DNA of 64,000 bases from Acheta domesticus (GCA_031308135.1 JAHLJT010004567.1:31345602-31409601), one strand, 5' to 3'. Shown: positions 10,181 to 22,229, counted from the stretch's first letter. Numbers and translations are program-made. The notes: generated by a model from the letters alone, not told the origin.

Positions 10181-11690
10181 TCTCGAAAGGTTCAGCCTGC
10201 GACAGGCGTTTCTTTTCCGTAGTTTACTACAAACTAGATTTGACTTAAATTTCAAGTTGTAGAAATTTTCCCTTATTTATGACTAATTGAAAATCGGTTT
10301 CCCATCGGATTTAATTACTTACTGTTAGGCAAAAATAATATTTCAATTCATCTCTTCCAGGTCTATTTCAGTTATCAGTCTTTGTAACAGTAAGTTATCA
10401 TACTACTAATGGAAAGGAAATTTCAAGATATAAGTTGGCGTGGCTGACACTTGGAATAAGTCAATTTTTTTGGACGTCTTAAAGTCTTTCTAACTTCTTT
10501 AAAGTCTTAATTAATATATGAACAACACTTACAATGCGTAGATTAATACACGTAGTACAGAACAGCTGGGAGCACAAAAAAGAAACGAATTTTTATACAG
10601 AAATTCCTTGCCGGCATGGAATTCAATTTTTGATCAGTGATTACTTAGAGTTTGGAAAGTTTAGAGAACTTTCAGTAACTATTATTCTTTCCCTTAATTT
10701 TATATACACTTTTGTTTTGGGAAGAGATAAATACAACATAACTATTTTAACGACGCGCCTCGGAGAGGTACTTTCAACATGAAGTGGATTTTTTAAAAAA
10801 ATTCTGCTACACAAGTTCGCAACAGGAAGACATTTTAGTTTCATCTACATAATTAGGTTTAACTATCGTTAATATTAATCATGTTCCAAGGAGTCACGTG
10901 ATGCCAGAAAGGGCATATAGTAAATCACAGCGTCTCAATATTGTACGCGCTTGAAAAAAACAAACATGTTTTTGCTACACTTCTTCAGGAATATTGTAGA
11001 GAGGAATCAAATGCGCTATTGATCACCCCTGGAGGCCTCTTAAAACTTCTCTGAAACGCGTTTCAAATGCAAAAATCAACAATTTTTCCATAATAGTTTC
11101 TTGGACTGATTTCGAAGGATACGGAAAAGTAGTCAATCACCAGTAGACATACCCTCGTCGATTGTGCGTCATTTGGCTCAAATGGAACAATCTAAAGAAG
11201 AGCGACGTCGGACTGATACACGCAGGTTACCCAACTGGTGTATCAAAACACACCTAATATGGGATGAAAGTGGATTAGAACTTCACAACACAGACGGAAT
11301 GCTGAGTAGGAAGAAAGAGGCTCATTTCCATTATCAACTTTTTTTTCTAAACAACCATTAAAAAAATAAATTCCTGATTTTATGAAATGTTTAATAGCTC
11401 CACAATTCATTTGCAAATTATATACTTCGTATAGGTTCTGTCAGTACAAATGTGAAGTGATACAAATTCTTTTATCTTGAGCATATTTGATATCACTTTA
11501 GTAGCTACCCTGTGCACCTAGCCTTCCATCTGAGTGTCCAGGACTGCTTCCAAGAGAGACGCAGATAGAAAACGGAGTCGGCTTGCAACGTGCGTGCGGC
11601 CTGACATCTACAGCCCTTCGGCGAAGCGGCCGTTGCTTGCTCGGTCGTCGACCCCTTACGCCCTTTTACGAATCTCCGTTTCTGTCAGTG
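10181..11690. other. AT-rich sequence, nothing recognised
   Basis: AT-rich with short frames at 10534-10782, 10641-10844 and 11164-11361. The last is preceded by decayed-looking sequence that I could not assign. A moderately C+G-rich stretch at 11540-11700 abuts the next SINE. Confidence 0.45.
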
Positions 11691-11693
11691 CAA

Positions 11694-12170
11694 ACCGGGA
11701 GAGGTGGCTCAGGGCATCAACTGATGTCACCGCAGTGACTCTGATCGGGAGGTCCTAGGGTCGAGTCCCGACGGCTGCTCTGATCGGTAGTTTTCCGTGG
11801 TTTCTTTGATCAACACGAAGCGCCGGACCAATGTCCTAAATACGGACCCCGGGCCGCGCGCGATCGTTCCTTCCTGTTCCTTGTTCTCACCTCTTACACA
11901 CACGCTAACATGAACTACATTACCACACCTGCCGGGAGACCGTTCGGGAGTTTAGAGTTTGTTCCGCTTACTGTCTGGGACGGTGCCCCGCTGGTGGGAG
12001 ATATCTGGTTGGGAAAACCTCGTTAGCCGACTGTAGGTCGGTGCCGGATCTCTCCATCCAGCGGGGGAAGATCACCACCACCTCACGAGGAAAAATTGCA
12101 CTGCACTTATGGGACTAATGACCTTATCAGTTGACGCGCCCGAAATCACTATCAACTAACCAAACAATCC
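11694..12170 (+). mobile_element. tRNA-derived SINE (family A), copy 2, near full length
   Basis: Head GAGGTGGCTCAGGGCATCAA with a good B-box, GGGTCGAGTCCCGAC (11758-11772), then the family body (TTTTCCGTGGTTTCTTTG, TTCCTTCCTGTTCC) and the 3' domain GGTGCCCCGCTGGTGGGAG ... CCATCCAGCGGGGGAAGATCACC, closing with GTTGACGCGCCCGAAATC and an ATCAACTAACC tail. One body segment around the GTCTGGAGGAGAATTC motif seen in other copies is absent. No convincing target duplication was found. Confidence 0.85.
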
Positions 12171-12845
12171 ATCAGCATAAGTTCTGCTGTTCGAAGCATA
12201 TTTGCTACCGGGTGTTTCCAGTTCATTGACTCTGTTGCTCACTTTTTACTTCGATAAAGACTAAAGGAGATTTCAACTTTAAACGTGATCAGATTATATT
12301 ATTTGTAAAGTATTAGGACTTAAGCACCCATCCAACCTTTCCCGAATTCACAACAGTTTTTTATCTCCGATAGTACGGAGATTAGTGTGAACATTGTTTG
12401 AATTAGTGTTGAACAAGTTTGGATTTAAATCGTTCAGGAAAATAACTGTTTCAACGACACCAGGAACTGTTTGATAAGCACAACTGCTCGATAAGCACCA
12501 GGAATGATTAAATTTTATTCAAAATATTTGAGGATTAAATTATGACCAGATGATTACCTTCAACATAAACAAAGTCGTTTGTATTTACCCCGTAGCAACA
12601 GTACAAAAGGAGTCTTCTCGTCTTGAGATTTTATCTTTCTTCAATAACACGAACGTCGTACAAATGAGCAGTGAAAAGCCCCTTTTAATTTTACGGAGGA
12701 TGTATTACTGGTAATTTAGTGAAATATAAAGTATTTATCAATGAAGTTAATCATCCAATTTAGATTCACATTCATGCACGAGTGAAACGAATTCAAGTTA
12801 AGCTGTTTTCCTTGTTTGAAAACACACAGAGCACATAAGAGCAAG
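12171..12845. other. AT-rich spacer, nothing recognised
   Basis: AT-rich and without recognisable features. A transposon-terminus-like CTACCGGGTGTTTCC near 12207 is noted but has no partner. Confidence 0.4.
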
Positions 12846-13150
12846 TGGCGACCAACCGCGGAATGTGACCTTTGGGCTCCGAACCCGAGACTCCTACCCG
12901 TGGGGAACACGAACCCGCATAGGCGCGGCCGCGCAGCTGTTGTTGTACACACTGTTCGTCGCAGCGTCCTTGCACTTCCTGCCTCCGGGGCTTCTCCTGT
13001 TTCAGGCGCCGCGCCGCGCGCCACCGCTATTGTGGCCTCCACACTCAGCCACGTAAATAACCCTGCAAGCGCCAAAGCTGCGTTGTTAACACAGACCCCC
13101 GGCGCGCTTCCACTACCGTCCCCACGTCAGCCACTCCCTCCTTTGCAACC
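12846..13150. other. CpG-rich block 4
   Basis: C+G-rich, CpG-dense. The ~113-codon plus frame and 119-codon minus frame overlap almost completely and are proline/alanine/arginine-rich. No domain recognised. Confidence 0.55.
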
Positions 13151-14390
13151 GCACTGAGAAACTAGTGATGCTACCAGAACGTTCTTTCTTACATAATTTT
13201 TAACTAATGCATCGAAAATGAGACCTGCGATATTTTTTAAGCAATTTCTTTTATCCGTAAAAATTATACAAAATTTGGAGTATATTTATGAAATGGATAT
13301 TTTTATAAATTGCATTAACGTCATGGAGAAATATCACACGAACGACACGTTTTTTATTATGCTTGGCTTTTTAACAATCTGATATTTTACAACAGATTTC
13401 ATTTAAGACAAAAATCTCTTCCTTCAATATTGAAATATTCTTTTTTTTTTTTTTTCAGTTTTTGAAATGCGGTGTTCGCCGAAAACCAATTGGGACCAAC
13501 GTTACTTTCTTTTACGGTTCTTTGATAGTTTAGAAGAAGAAAGTCTGAAGAAAAAATTCGTTGCCGATCTTGAGAAAACAATTGTTTAAATATTGCGTGT
13601 ATTTTGCGTTTTACCTACATTGGGTCAATTTTACCGAGCTTATTTCAAGAACTTTCATTGAACAATAGAATTCATCAAGGAAAAAGTCTGTATCTTCAAT
13701 ATTCTAGTTGTAGGATGACGCCGAAAAAAATTTTGAACTTTTAAATTCAGATATTTCAACGGGAATGAGATCTACATTATTTTTAAGCATTCTTTACGTT
13801 ATCTGAGGACCAACTTTAACTAAAATGGAGCCATTTTTGAGAAAATTTCAAAAATGTTGAGGCTTCATGAATAGTAGCTCCGAAATATCCGTATCAAACT
13901 CGCATGGTCTTGGGTTCGTTCAGAAAGATCCGGGGATGTCAATTTTGGAGAAAATCATCTGAACAGTTTAGGAGCTAGCGTTGACATACAGACGTTTTGC
14001 CATCAGTCTCTTTTTCAGTTTCAACGATCTATGTGGATTGACTATACAATTTGTTATAGAAAGTAATTTACTACCTATAAGACCAAAGTTTATTCACTTT
14101 TTCGTAACCAGCCGCCGGCATAAGAGTTTTTTTTCTGTCGAAATATCTCCGTTTTACGGCCCACGATTATAATACTTTCTCTTCTTAACCTAAGGCGAGA
14201 AAGTAGAGTAACGTACAACTACGTTAGCATGGTTGGAATAAACTTCTTTGTATGAAGAAGGGATGATACTGCATTGAACGGATTTTTATTTAGTGAGTTA
14301 TTTGAGCAGTAATGTAATAAACGTTCACGTTGATACAGCGAACTGAATTTTTGTTTAGTCGCTTTTTACGAACAGCAGCATAAAGGAATC
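13151..14390. other. AT-rich sequence, possible decayed repeat
   Basis: Contains phrases such as TTTTGAGAAAATTTC and CTCCGAAATATCCG that read like old repetitive DNA, and a T15 run at 13441-13455. I could not match it to another copy in this window. The 63-codon frame at 13981-14172 is unassigned. Confidence 0.35.
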
Positions 14391-14394
14391 TGTT

Positions 14395-15115
14395 GACTGC
14401 AAGGAAGTGTATTTTTCCCAGTTGTCGACGTCTTGTCACCACAGCTTTTCTCGGCACCGCAGTTTCACTGCCGTCGTCTACGCCGCCCTCCCTTCCCTCG
14501 CCAGCTCCGCAGTCCCCGCCGCCCCTGCTCAACTATCGCCATTCCACCATCACTCTCAAGCCCTCTTCTACCATCACGATTCTCTCCCCTCTCCCAACTA
14601 TTCCTCCCCCGCCCACGTCGACGGCTCATTCTCTATCGCCATCTACCCCGCCTTTGTATTTATATGTCGCTTATCACAGCACTTCCTCTTGCATCGTCAT
14701 GATCACCGTCCCATCCTCCCCAATCTGCCATTGTCGTCGCCGGCGGTCAAGGGACGTCCGCCACCGCCACCTGCACCGCCGCTGCTCGCCCAGGCCCGGC
14801 CCCGTGTCCGCGACGAGATGCACGGCCCCGCTGCTCCGATCCAGGCATGTGAAAAGGGTATCCACGTTCTCGCGCGTGTCGTGGGAGGTTGTAATTTCTG
14901 GTCGTTACGAACCCTTTACCCAGTAATTTAGACCATTAACGCTGGTATGTCCCGGCGGCGGCGGCGGTAACGCAGGGAGGAAGGAGCGCGGGCGGCGAGG
15001 AGGGCGGGGCGGGGCGGGAGATCGGGCGTGGGGGCGGTAGCTGCGCATTTGAAGCGCGCTGTCCTGGGATTTCGCAGAGGCTTTCTCTGGGATGTAGAAC
15101 GCGAGGATGACGGCT
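14395..15115. other. CpG-rich block 5 (two parts)
   Basis: A C-rich part (14400-14870) and a G-rich part (14940-15110, including a CGG run at 14953-14967) are separated by a short ordinary stretch. Frames of 174-177 codons overlap in two plus frames with serine/proline/histidine-rich composition, a sign of a compositional artefact rather than a gene. Confidence 0.55.
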
Positions 15116-15940
15116 GACGCAGAAGCGTTACAAGATCTGTGCAAGGAAATGTTGTGAAGACACACGGGAATCTGTAATTATTTATTTTGTGATCTGTGGA
15201 TTTCGCCTGCGAAAATTTATGGGGTTTGATGAAGAGTCGAAACAGATTTCGATGTACGTTCTTCTTCTTCTTCTTTTTCTGGATTATTTAATTTGTGTTG
15301 TTACCCTCCATTCATCCGTTCTTCCACATCCGAATTTTTCTTTAAATTAGCCTTTATGTGTTGCAGTCAAGAAGATAAAATCATCTCAATAAAATAATAA
15401 TACTTTAAGTTCAGATAATATTCTTCTTGTCCTTTTTATGATCACATCTAGCATCAGTGAAATAAATAATACATATTTTAGATGAAGAGAAGGTCCGCGG
15501 GAAAAGGCGCATCTTACTTGAGACATGTTATTGTGAGTGAATTTCCTGGAAATTACTTATTAATGCATTTCAGATTTTTTAAATCTTCAAAGCATATTGG
15601 TTGCACGTAGCTATGTGTATATGATGGAGAAGAAAATAATTTGATTCGGTTCTTGGGACTCGCATCGTAAGCTTCAATTCAGCAAATTACGTAAGAAATA
15701 CGAGAAAAGAATATTGTAAAAAAGATTCCGTAAGAAAATGGATCTCCGAGCATTTCTGTTTTCAACGAAAATTCCTCGAAAGCAAACTCTTAATGTAATT
15801 TAATTCAGAACGTTTCGTTTCAATGAAAATCCTACTCCTCACTTACATCGAACTTCATTGAATGTTTGAAACTTCGTTCAGGAACAGTATGCATGCGGAG
15901 CCCGACTTTGTAAAGAAGAGCAGCTCTACCTTCTCCTTTA
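15116..15940. other. AT-rich spacer, nothing recognised
   Basis: AT-rich with a CTT repeat near 15260. No frame or motif of note. Confidence 0.45.
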
Positions 15941-15944
15941 ATAT

Positions 15945-16110
15945 CCTGGACTCGATATGGAGACACGGCGCATCGGAAAGTGGAGCGCATGACTTCTGTT
16001 GCATTCCTTGCGCTCGCTGGCGCTCCGACTCGCGCCGCTTGCAACCAGTCGCAGCGGGAATGCGCTGCTGAGAGGAAATGGAGCCTAGGCGTGCGCTGCT
16101 TTTTCTCTCG
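15945..16110. other. Short CpG-rich block 6
   Basis: About 160 bp of CpG-dense DNA inside AT-rich flanks. Three frames cross it on both strands; none is recognisable. Confidence 0.45.
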
Positions 16111-16347
16111 ACCGCGACACTTGCTACAACAGGTCGTCCTCGACTCCTCTTTACGTTGCAACTTCAGTTCTTCGAGGAATGAAAAAAACAAAACATTTAC
16201 AGTTTATTAAGTTACGCATGTAATGGGCAGTGTTGAGTAGAAGAAAATATTACGATGGGTTAATGTTTATTTTCATAAATTACGAGTAGTATACGGCTTA
16301 AAATATTCTTTAGATTCTTTACGTATTGGGAAAGGGAATCTCTAAAG

Positions 16348-16389
16348 ATAATGATGATGATGATGATGATGATGATGACTGTGATGATG
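16348..16389. repeat. (ATG)n microsatellite
   Basis: About nine perfect ATG/GAT triplets (16351-16378) with imperfect units on either side. Confidence 0.9.
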
Positions 16390-17895
16390 TAGTAGGAACA
16401 ACCGAACGATATGTTCTGAAATGAGTTGATGTTACTTCCGAGAAAAATACCAGTGCGATAGTGACATTAGCATTTCATTGCGTGGAGTAATGAAGGAAAT
16501 TGAAAAAGAGGTAGTTTTTTAATAAGGCGTTTATGTTTTTGAAGAAATTTTCTTTTAAATATGCGAAGAATAAGACCAATTGTCTCATTGTTATTGTTTT
16601 TCGACAGAATAACGTAGTGGAAGTAAAACTCTTCAGCCTGTGACCTACATCCATTTGTAAATTTCGGATGCGTCCGCCGGATTCTGACCTCATTCCGCTC
16701 CCTCTCTCTGACATCGTCCACACTGCCTCGTGCCAGCGCCAGTCTCTCAGCCATTCACTCGAGTCGCGTTCAATCGCCTTTCCTTTGGTTGGCCCCGCCT
16801 CCCTCTCAGTAGCAGCCGAATCACATATTACCCTGAGGAGGCGAAACGTGACGTTCACTTTGGTGGAAACAAATTGGTATTTGATCGTGGTGACTTTTAG
16901 GTGTCATCGTTCATGCATAAAGAAAATTCCAGTGCACTTCTGTTTTCAAAAAGAAAATGGATAAACTTCTCATTCAAAAGTTGTGTTAGTAAAGACAGTT
17001 TGCTACGAACATTGACACTCTAAAATAACTAATGCTTGAATATTGATAAATCTGAAGAAATCTCCTTCAAAATGATTGAAACGTTTACAAACTGATTAAT
17101 ACGGGGCCATTGGAGGACCAGAAAAAAAAGTAAAATGAATAAATGATATCAAATCGGCAAATGTAACATTTTGTTATTTATAGAACATTTTCTCAACGTG
17201 TGACTTCACAGAGAAATGACATTCCAAAATATTGCAACTCATATACGTATTGCTACGAACTGAGAGCCTTTTGTAACGTTTTTTCTTTTGTAATGTCAAG
17301 TTGATTTCGGCAAACTTGATTTCACTCTCGTATCTCGGTTAGCTCATTCACTATTTAACCTCCAGGCCGTGATAAGCCATGCAGGGATAGATCCATGATC
17401 ATTAATAGTTCACATAGAACTTAGTGATCATCATCACACAATGTAAAAGAATGTTTGAATCATCTAATAATTTTCTCCGTAATCATTCGCGCAGCCAAGG
17501 AATGTCTCTCTTCAAATTGTTCATACGTAGTTGCGTGAAAGCTACAGAATGCTCCATTTGGTCCAAGCTTTCTCAGTGGAACTTAAGTTGTGTATGGACC
17601 AAGTTTTGCTTCAACACCTCTGCGGGAAGGCACGCTTTGGTTAAAGCGAGTACGCGTGTACCCTAACCTCCGGAGAAGGAGATTTAAAGCAAAGCCGAGC
17701 AAAGGTTTGTCGAAGGCAACCTCCAGGTCGGCGATTGTACCAATAAGTTTTATCAAGAATCTAAAAGAAAATCAATACAAAGTGTCTGACCGGCTACGAT
17801 AGTTAATTAGCAACCCTGTTTTCTCTGCATAATCGTTGATTTGGAGATTCAAGTATTCTAGTGTCGCGAATGGAGGAATTTTATACTAGTTGCAT
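16390..17895. other. Mixed spacer, nothing recognised
   Basis: AT-rich except for a moderately C+G-rich stretch at 16670-16860. Frames at 16475-16858 (minus) and 16668-16964 (plus) overlap each other there and are unassigned, as is 17424-17666. Confidence 0.4.
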
Positions 17896-17897
17896 AG

Positions 17898-18160
17898 CTA
17901 GGTCGATTTTATCGTCTGTCTGGAGGAGAATTGTACCAGCCGGCTGGTCTGATCGGTAGTTTTCCTTGGTTTCTCCAATGATGAGGCAAATGTCGGAGCA
18001 GTGTCCAAAACAACGGGCCTAAGACTGCATGCGAAATCTCCTTCCTCATTCTTGTCACCACCTGTCCCCGTACACATCCTTGCATTACATGCTTTACACT
18101 ACCAGACACTTCGGGAGACTGGACGGGAACTTACAGCTTGTCCTGGCTGTGGAGCTCGAC
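17898..18160 (+). mobile_element. tRNA-derived SINE (family A), copy 3, internal fragment
   Basis: Matches the family body only: GTCTGTCTGGAGGAGAAT, TCGGTAGTTTTCCTTGG, a decayed polypyrimidine section (TCCTTCCTCATTCTTG), ACACTTCGGGAGACT and CTTGTCCTGGCTG. The tRNA head and the 3' domain are not recognisable. Confidence 0.75.
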
Positions 18161-18339
18161 CTCCTCCTGGGGAAATACTTAGAGGGTATTCCTATTAGCT
18201 GTCGTGTAGGTCACTTGCTGAATCTCACGTTCGAGCAGAGAAGGAACATCGCCATCTCCCGAGATATAACGTGCGCCACACCCATAAAACAAAAACACTA
18301 CGTTGTTGACGCGTGGAATCAATTCTTAAAACATCTCAT

Positions 18340-18900
18340 TTTCCACCTGCCTTGTGCTCTCGCCTTCGCCTCTCCCTCCCACTCATCAAACCGCGCCCAC
18401 ACAGCCTCCAACCTCCGGTGCCTTGCCGTCCTCCGTCGTCCTCGGGGCGGCAGCGGAGAGCTAGACAGATCGCTTCGTTTAGACGGCGCGGCGCGAGCGG
18501 GTCAGAGGGCGTCTCGCCTCCACCCCCCCAGCCCCGCCGCCGCGCCCACCCCCGGGGCCTCCTCACAAATCACGCCCAGCGGCCGGGTCGTTCGCATCCC
18601 TCGGCCGAGCGGGGTGGGGGCGACGCCTCGAAGAATGAGGTCAGCTGTGGCCCGCCCGCGCCGCATCGGGGTCAGCGGGGGCGGGGCGCAGGGACGCGAA
18701 TTCGGGCTGCGGAGAGTGACACGGCCGACTCAACGCGCCGCGCCCCCGCCGACGACGGTCAGCGGCGGAGGAAGGCGGGTATTAGGTGGAGCTCCGGCTG
18801 AGATTTCGGAAAGAGGCGGAAACGAGGGTGCTGAAGCCCGGTGTTATCTGCGGAAAAGGAAATAATGGAGAATAAAGCGGTGTCTTCCGAGAGGGCGAGA
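18340..18900. other. CpG-rich block 7
   Basis: Strong CpG density between about 18400 and 18780. The 278-codon and 162-codon plus frames overlap in different frames and are proline/arginine/glycine-rich. The block ends in a possible short exon (see 18865-18903). Of all the blocks this has the most promoter-like arrangement, although no TATA or initiator is obvious. Confidence 0.6.
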
Positions 18901-18903
18901 GAG
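18865..18903 (+). CDS. Candidate 5' coding exon end (speculative)
   Basis: An ATG with purine at -3 and G at +4 (ATAATGG) opens a 13-codon frame ending exactly at GAG|GTAAGC, a good match to a donor site. The predicted start is M-E-N-K-A-V-S-S-E. The position at the downstream edge of a CpG-rich block is what a first coding exon would show. However, ATG and donor-like strings this good occur by chance every few kilobases, no acceptor or second exon was found, and there is no protein similarity. Confidence 0.15.
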
Positions 18904-20450
18904 GTAAGCCTGAAGATAAACTGGTTAGGAAGGAAAGAGAAGAACGAGATGACGATGTCCTACGCGCAGACGGCGGGTGGAGAGGAGTGATATTAATAGA
19001 GTGCGATTAAGGAGAGTGCAGGAGCACAACATCGTGGGTGGTGGCTGTGGAGCGTCAGAGAGATTTGGTGAGTGCATGACCCAAGGGGACAAGTTGGAAG
19101 AAGGTGCTGTCTCCGTTGGCAGAAGCGTGCCCCGATCAGCAAAGTCGATCAGAATTATGATTCTCGGAGAATTATATAAACGCCTAATGTATCAGATTAA
19201 AATAATAATTCATGTTTTTCATCTAAACCCTATATTAAAAAACATTCATAGGTTGATTGTCCACGATGATTTTTTTCGCAGTGAAAGGAAAAAAGTATGA
19301 CTTAGAAGTGAACGTCTAATACCCGTTTTAATTTGCAAGGTATTAGGTAATTTGCAAGGACAAAATTAAATGCTTGGCTTCAGTAATTAGGAAAATGCAT
19401 TATCAATGAACATAAAAGCACTAATATGTAGAATTCTAATTCTTATTTGTAGAACAAGAAGCCATTAGTTCTTTTATTTCCCTGCTGTAATGTACAAGTG
19501 AGTAACACTTGCTCGCTTTCACTTAGAAATTGGGCCAACGGACCAAGCAAAGTGTATTATTTTGCGCAACTTTCAGTAATATTGTATGCCTGTATTATCT
19601 CTTACCTTCTACGGTTCGAGAGAGAGCCACTGATTGGTTGGTCGTGCTTAAGAACCTTGATGTGTCGTGTACAATACGGATCCGGTTCGTCCTCCAGATG
19701 CGGCTACCGTGGTTCCTTACCAGCTTCCTCTTTAACACCTGATGCCCGCAGGCTTTTCTGCTCAGTGTGTTCTTGCACATTTTTTATTTTTTTAATACGG
19801 TTAACTATCTTCCATCTTTTCGTGAGAATTCCTGACTCTTCGTTGAGATACCGATGCCACACAGAAACCCCGAAACCGCTTTGGGCTGCCTACTATCTTG
19901 GGTGCTGTAGGCGGTTGGCAGCGGGAAAAACGCAGTCAGGCCCCCGGGTGCTCGTGACTGCTATAAAATGTTCTCCTTCTTTCGTCTTTCAATCTCAGAA
20001 CATTGGACACAGCGGAGCCGAGAGAGAACGAGGACGACGAGGGCTGAAGTGTTATCGCCCGAAACCATCACCGATCCGTCTGCTGATGGCTACGTACGCG
20101 CGTGCTCTTAGACTCAAGTTATTGCTTTGCCTCCGCACCCGGAAAGTTTGAGACTTCGCCAGTCCGTAGCCGACACCGTTAACCAACTATACATGATCAA
20201 GGGGTTATGGCAGCCAACTGTGGCTCCTGACACGAAATACGCCGGTTTAAATCCGCAGCTTTGTTGAACTAACGATCGACCAGAATTAACATGCAATGTT
20301 CGTACGCGGTTATGATTGTGCAGTCTGTTTCAGAAACCTATTTACACCTTTCTGATCTCCCATTGGTTGCTTCGGTTTTGTATAAAAAAGACAAAAATGC
20401 ACAGTATGAAACGCAGTGAAGTGAATTACAACTGGTATTATTACTCAACG
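18904..20450. other. Spacer with one long unassigned frame
   Basis: The plus strand is open at 19498-20151 (217 codons) in DNA of near-average composition. The translation has no recognisable domain, is cysteine- and arginine-rich in patches and shows no signal or transmembrane logic. A frame of this length is expected about once by chance in a window this size. The segment 20150-20290 has a weak tRNA-like B-box (minus strand, GCGGATTTAAACCGG) too poor to call. Confidence 0.35.
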
Positions 20451-20454
20451 TGGT
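20451..20454. repeat. Target duplication TGGT, left
   Basis: 4-bp direct repeat flanking the solo LTR; the partner is at 21102-21105. Confidence 0.75.
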
Positions 20455-20611
20455 TGTCGTGGGGGAATGGGTCTGGCACCACGTGCAGGGGAGTGGAAGG
20501 ACGGTAAAGGCAGAAGGTGCCCTCTGGGCTATTCCCTATTCTATTAAAGGCCTAAGGCGGATGAGAGGGAGCAATAAGAACAGGGATGACCCCAGTCATG
20601 GCAAACAGCAG

Positions 20612-20617
20612 TTTATT
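20612..20617 (-). terminator. AATAAA polyadenylation signal of the LTR
   Basis: AATAAA on the minus strand, downstream of the TATA box in LTR orientation, marking the likely end of the R region. Confidence 0.6.
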
Positions 20618-20798
20618 GGAGAGGTGTAACTTACATAGGCACCTGACGTAGCCCAGCCTCGGCGAGGACGGTTCTCCGGAAGAGCGACTTTGCAGCGGCC
20701 ATGGCGACACTCGAAGTGCACGGTGATCAGGGGCAAGGGCGGGAAGCTGCTAGCAGGACCCCGGAGGGTCTGTCTGGACTAGCAGGGTGCAGGAGTGC

Positions 20799-20935
20799 CG
20801 GCAGGGCCAGTTCGGGCCTATCTGAACCGACTAGGGGTGAAGGGAAGTCGGCAGGGTCAGTTTGGGCCTATCTGAACCGACTAGGGGTGAAGGGAAGTCG
20901 GCAGGGCCAGTTTGGGCCGATCTGAACCGACGGGG
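20799..20935. repeat. 50-bp minisatellite inside the LTR
   Basis: Units 20799-20848 and 20849-20898 are nearly identical (CGGCAGGGYCAGTTYGGGCC at the start of each), followed by a partial third. The array lies between the TATA box and the polyadenylation signal of the LTR. Confidence 0.9.
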
Positions 20936-21009
20936 AGTGGAAGGTCCGTGCACACGGGTGACGAGCTCACGAGTAGCATTCGTCCCCCTGCTAAGCGGAG
21001 GTTAAGCTC

Positions 21010-21016
21010 TTATATA
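21010..21016 (-). promoter_or_regulatory. TATA box of the LTR
   Basis: TATATAAGAG on the minus strand about 90 bp inside the LTR start, in a C+G-rich context. Position and orientation fit an LTR core promoter. Confidence 0.6.
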
Positions 21017-21101
21017 GGCCTTTTCTGCTGAGACGCTCTTTCCGCGGCGGAGCTACGTCATTATGCTTACGCGGGCGCCAACCGTCTGCGGCCACGCGAC
21101 A

Positions 21102-21105
21102 TGGT
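21102..21105. repeat. Target duplication TGGT, right
   Basis: Partner of 20451-20454. Confidence 0.75.
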
Positions 21106-21655
21106 ACATTGAGAAATGGAATAAAAAAACAGACCAGTTCATTTAGTAGTCCTACGCTGTTCGGATGCCGATCTTAAAAAAACACGCAAAATGCACACTT
21201 TATCCTTTAAGGAAAAATGTAATTGTTTGATCGTAGTTAATTTTTACTTTATTAAAGATTCTCAAAATTCAACTAGATGATTTGAATTACATATTTACGG
21301 GCACTTCCGTACACACGATTTCGCAACAAAGGAACTTCGAAGTTTAGGGATTTCATTAAGTAAGTATAATTAAGTAAACTCATTTAAATGATATTGTTCA
21401 AAGAGCATTCAGCAAATTTTTCTCAAGCAGTACGATATTATAAATAAAGAAGAAAAAAGTGATTGTGGCTGGTAGCAGGTAAATGAAAGGCATATTGTTG
21501 TCAAAACATAATATATTAAAGAAACAAATTCTTGTTTCAATGAATTTTAAATTTTGACTTCCTTATATCCGCTGTTCTTGACCTTCATCGCTGATAGAGT
21601 ACTCGTCGAGTAATAGTGCCTCACATTTTCGCTTAACTGTGGAAGTGATTCAATC
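21106..21655. other. AT-rich spacer, nothing recognised
   Basis: AT-rich with no frame over 60 codons and no repeat. Confidence 0.5.
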
Positions 21656-21659
21656 CAAA

Positions 21660-22130
21660 CTACAGCAGCGGTCGTAATGGCCGTACCTTCTGTGGTCGTT
21701 TATGCATCTGATAGCGCGTGCGGTGGCCGTCACAGCGCGGCGGTGTGGAGAGTTTTTTATGGCTTCTGCGAAGACGAAGAAGACGACGCACCAGCGACCT
21801 CCAGCGATTGCGGTATCGCGCCTTACCCAACCGCTCACCCACCACGCAGTCCAGCTTGGATCGCTTACGCCGCCTCTCATGATAGCGCCGCTTGTGTTTT
21901 GCCGTCGACGTTGCATAAGCGAACGTTATGCCCCGGTTGCAGTCTGAAACGGTGTGTGCGGTCAGGGTCGCAGCCATATGTTTGCATTGCGTCCATCCTG
22001 GTTGGTCTTGGCGTCTTTAGAATGGATGCATTGTGGTCTTGTGGCTGGATCGCGTGTCTTCTTTCTCTGGATTGCATCGTGTGGGTTTGCGGTCTAGGAA
22101 ACGGGGTTGGTGTACAGTTTCATTAATGTC
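21660..22130. other. CpG-rich block 8
   Basis: Moderately C+G-rich, CpG-dense to about 21960. Frames of 149 (plus), 105 and 88 codons (minus) overlap. One plus frame begins M-A-S-A-K-T-K-K, superficially histone-like, but the remainder does not match any histone. It lies immediately upstream of the dispersed repeat at 22230, as block 18 does for the second copy. Confidence 0.45.
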
Positions 22131-22229
22131 TTTCGTTTTGTGTCAGGCAATTTTCTTGATTTTTTTCGCCCACCGTCGGCTCACCCTCCACACTTTAGGA
22201 TTTTACTTCCTCGCTACCGCTTACGTAGA

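Larger units (their letters stand above)
20455..21101 (-). mobile_element. Solo LTR of an LTR retrotransposon
   Basis: Read on the minus strand, this 647-bp unit starts TGTCGCGTGG and ends CCCCCACGACA, so it has TG...CA ends and a short inverted repeat (TGTCG.GTGG). It is flanked by perfect 4-bp duplications (TGGT on the plus strand). Inside, in the right order for an LTR, are a TATATAA box (plus 21010-21016) and, about 400 bp downstream, an AATAAA signal (20612-20617). No second LTR, primer-binding site or gag/pol remnant is nearby, so it is best read as a solo LTR left by recombination. A 4-bp duplication fits Ty3/gypsy or BEL/Pao elements; the clade cannot be fixed without internal sequence. 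Confidence 0.85.

Noticed and set aside
19498..20151. 217-codon plus frame as a gene
   Set aside because: No domain, no splice or promoter context, and a frame this long is about what chance gives once in six frames of 64 kb.
20701..20925. 74-codon plus frame inside the LTR
   Set aside because: Antisense to the LTR and driven by the 50-bp minisatellite; not a gene.
21758..21947. Histone-like start M-A-S-A-K-T-K-K
   Set aside because: Only the first few residues look histone-like; the remainder has no globular-domain match and overlaps other open frames.
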